A stretch of DNA of 46,442 bases, taken from the NCBI GenBank assembly GCA_003252455.1, contig QKED01000051.1, forward strand, positions 1 to 46,442, in the 5' to 3' direction. The position numbers and the translations under genes were made by a program. Source of the stretch: Gammaproteobacteria bacterium. GTDB taxonomy: Bacteria > Pseudomonadota > Gammaproteobacteria > Thiohalomonadales > Thiohalomonadaceae. The notes under the pieces were generated by a model. It had not been told where the DNA came from. It ran no database searches and worked only from the letters and a program-made list of their open reading frames with translations. Position 1 is the first letter of the stretch. Each line of letters begins with the position of its first letter. Positions 46,292 through 46,442 of this stretch are shown here, piece after piece.

Positions 46292-46442
46292 TACCCCTCC
46301 CCCCGTGCCAGGCGCGCCAACCCACTGGCCGGGTCGGCCAAGGCGATGGGGTAGAGCCCTGTCCCCTCGGCCTGACACCCCACCAAGGCCACGCGTAGCG
46401 GCACACCGTGCAGCCGCAAGCGCCGAACCAGAGCCTGGCGCG
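46291..46442 (-). CDS. C-terminus of a gene before tgpA, probably DUF58 family
   Basis: A frame open from the right window edge codes the last 49 residues of a protein ending at TAA (46291-46293), overlapping the tgpA start codon. The visible part reads QALVRRLRLHGVPLRVALVG, then a short Gly- and Ala-rich tail with ADPASGLARLARGEG. The family call comes from context: in most genomes the gene before a TgpA-type transglutaminase is DUF58, with a MoxR ATPase before that. The visible residues do not prove this. Confidence 0.55.
   Translation of the reverse strand, partial: RQALVRRLRLHGVPLRVALVGCQAEGTGLYPIALADPASGLARLARGEG

Overview
This window is a GC-rich, densely packed bacterial chromosome segment that fits a Gammaproteobacterium. 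The evidence is the set of conserved neighbourhoods: purB next to a YcfD/RoxA-type hydroxylase, cysM-rlmD, an amidohydrolase-ubiG-HAD phosphatase block, tolC followed by lpxL/waaA-type lipid A genes, and nagZ. Lipid A and Kdo genes prove a Gram-negative envelope. An NhaD-type Na+/H+ antiporter beside an SLC13 carrier suggests a marine or salt-exposed life. A sulfur-oxidising Chromatiales-like lineage is my guess, not a demonstration. I see no rRNA, tRNA, CRISPR array, phage or transposase.

Layout. 1-4.2 kb (minus): end of an exported alpha/beta hydrolase, nhaD, and an SLC13 carrier with two RCK_C domains. 4.4-7.9 kb: glutamate dehydrogenase, two overlapping unknown genes, and a lytic transglycosylase. 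7.9-8.5 kb: a long non-coding stretch with a palindromic repeat element carrying an 8-bp tandem array. 8.5-17.5 kb: purB, roxA with an overlapping GNAT fusion gene, a convergent MscS channel, a second repeat element, folD, rlmKL and a Dabb lipoprotein. 17.7-21.8 kb: two small exported proteins converging on a strong terminator, thiC behind a TPP riboswitch, and a Pcm-like methyltransferase. 22-26.7 kb: tolC, an isochorismatase-like hydrolase, a hemerythrin protein, an LpxL-type acyltransferase and waaA. 26.9-29.4 kb (minus): a tight CYTH / L,D-transpeptidase / nagZ / GIY-YIG-like operon. 29.4-35.6 kb: cupin, rlmD, cysM, a stand-alone HPt protein, an MtaD-type deaminase, a third palindrome, ubiG and a MupP/Gph phosphatase. 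35.7-40.1 kb (minus): an AT-richer orphan gene, a RimK-like ATP-grasp protein overlapping a GNAT/peptidase-C39 fusion, a DUF5706 membrane protein and a DksA-like zinc finger protein. 40.3-41.5 kb: moaE, moaD and divergent moaC. 41.6-46.4 kb (minus): dTDP-rhamnose genes rfbB, rfbD and rfbC, a TgpA-type transglutaminase, and the end of a probable DUF58 gene.

How the genes work together. Several units serve the envelope: NagZ, the probable MupP phosphatase, the L,D-transpeptidase and the lytic transglycosylase act on peptidoglycan; the acyltransferase and WaaA build lipid A-Kdo; the Rfb enzymes make dTDP-rhamnose; TolC supplies an export duct. The least explained parts are the GNAT-C39/RimK pair, the orphan DUF5706 protein, the stand-alone HPt protein beside cysM, and a family of hairpin-forming repeats. 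All three repeat copies sit just upstream of plus-strand housekeeping genes (purB, folD, ubiG).
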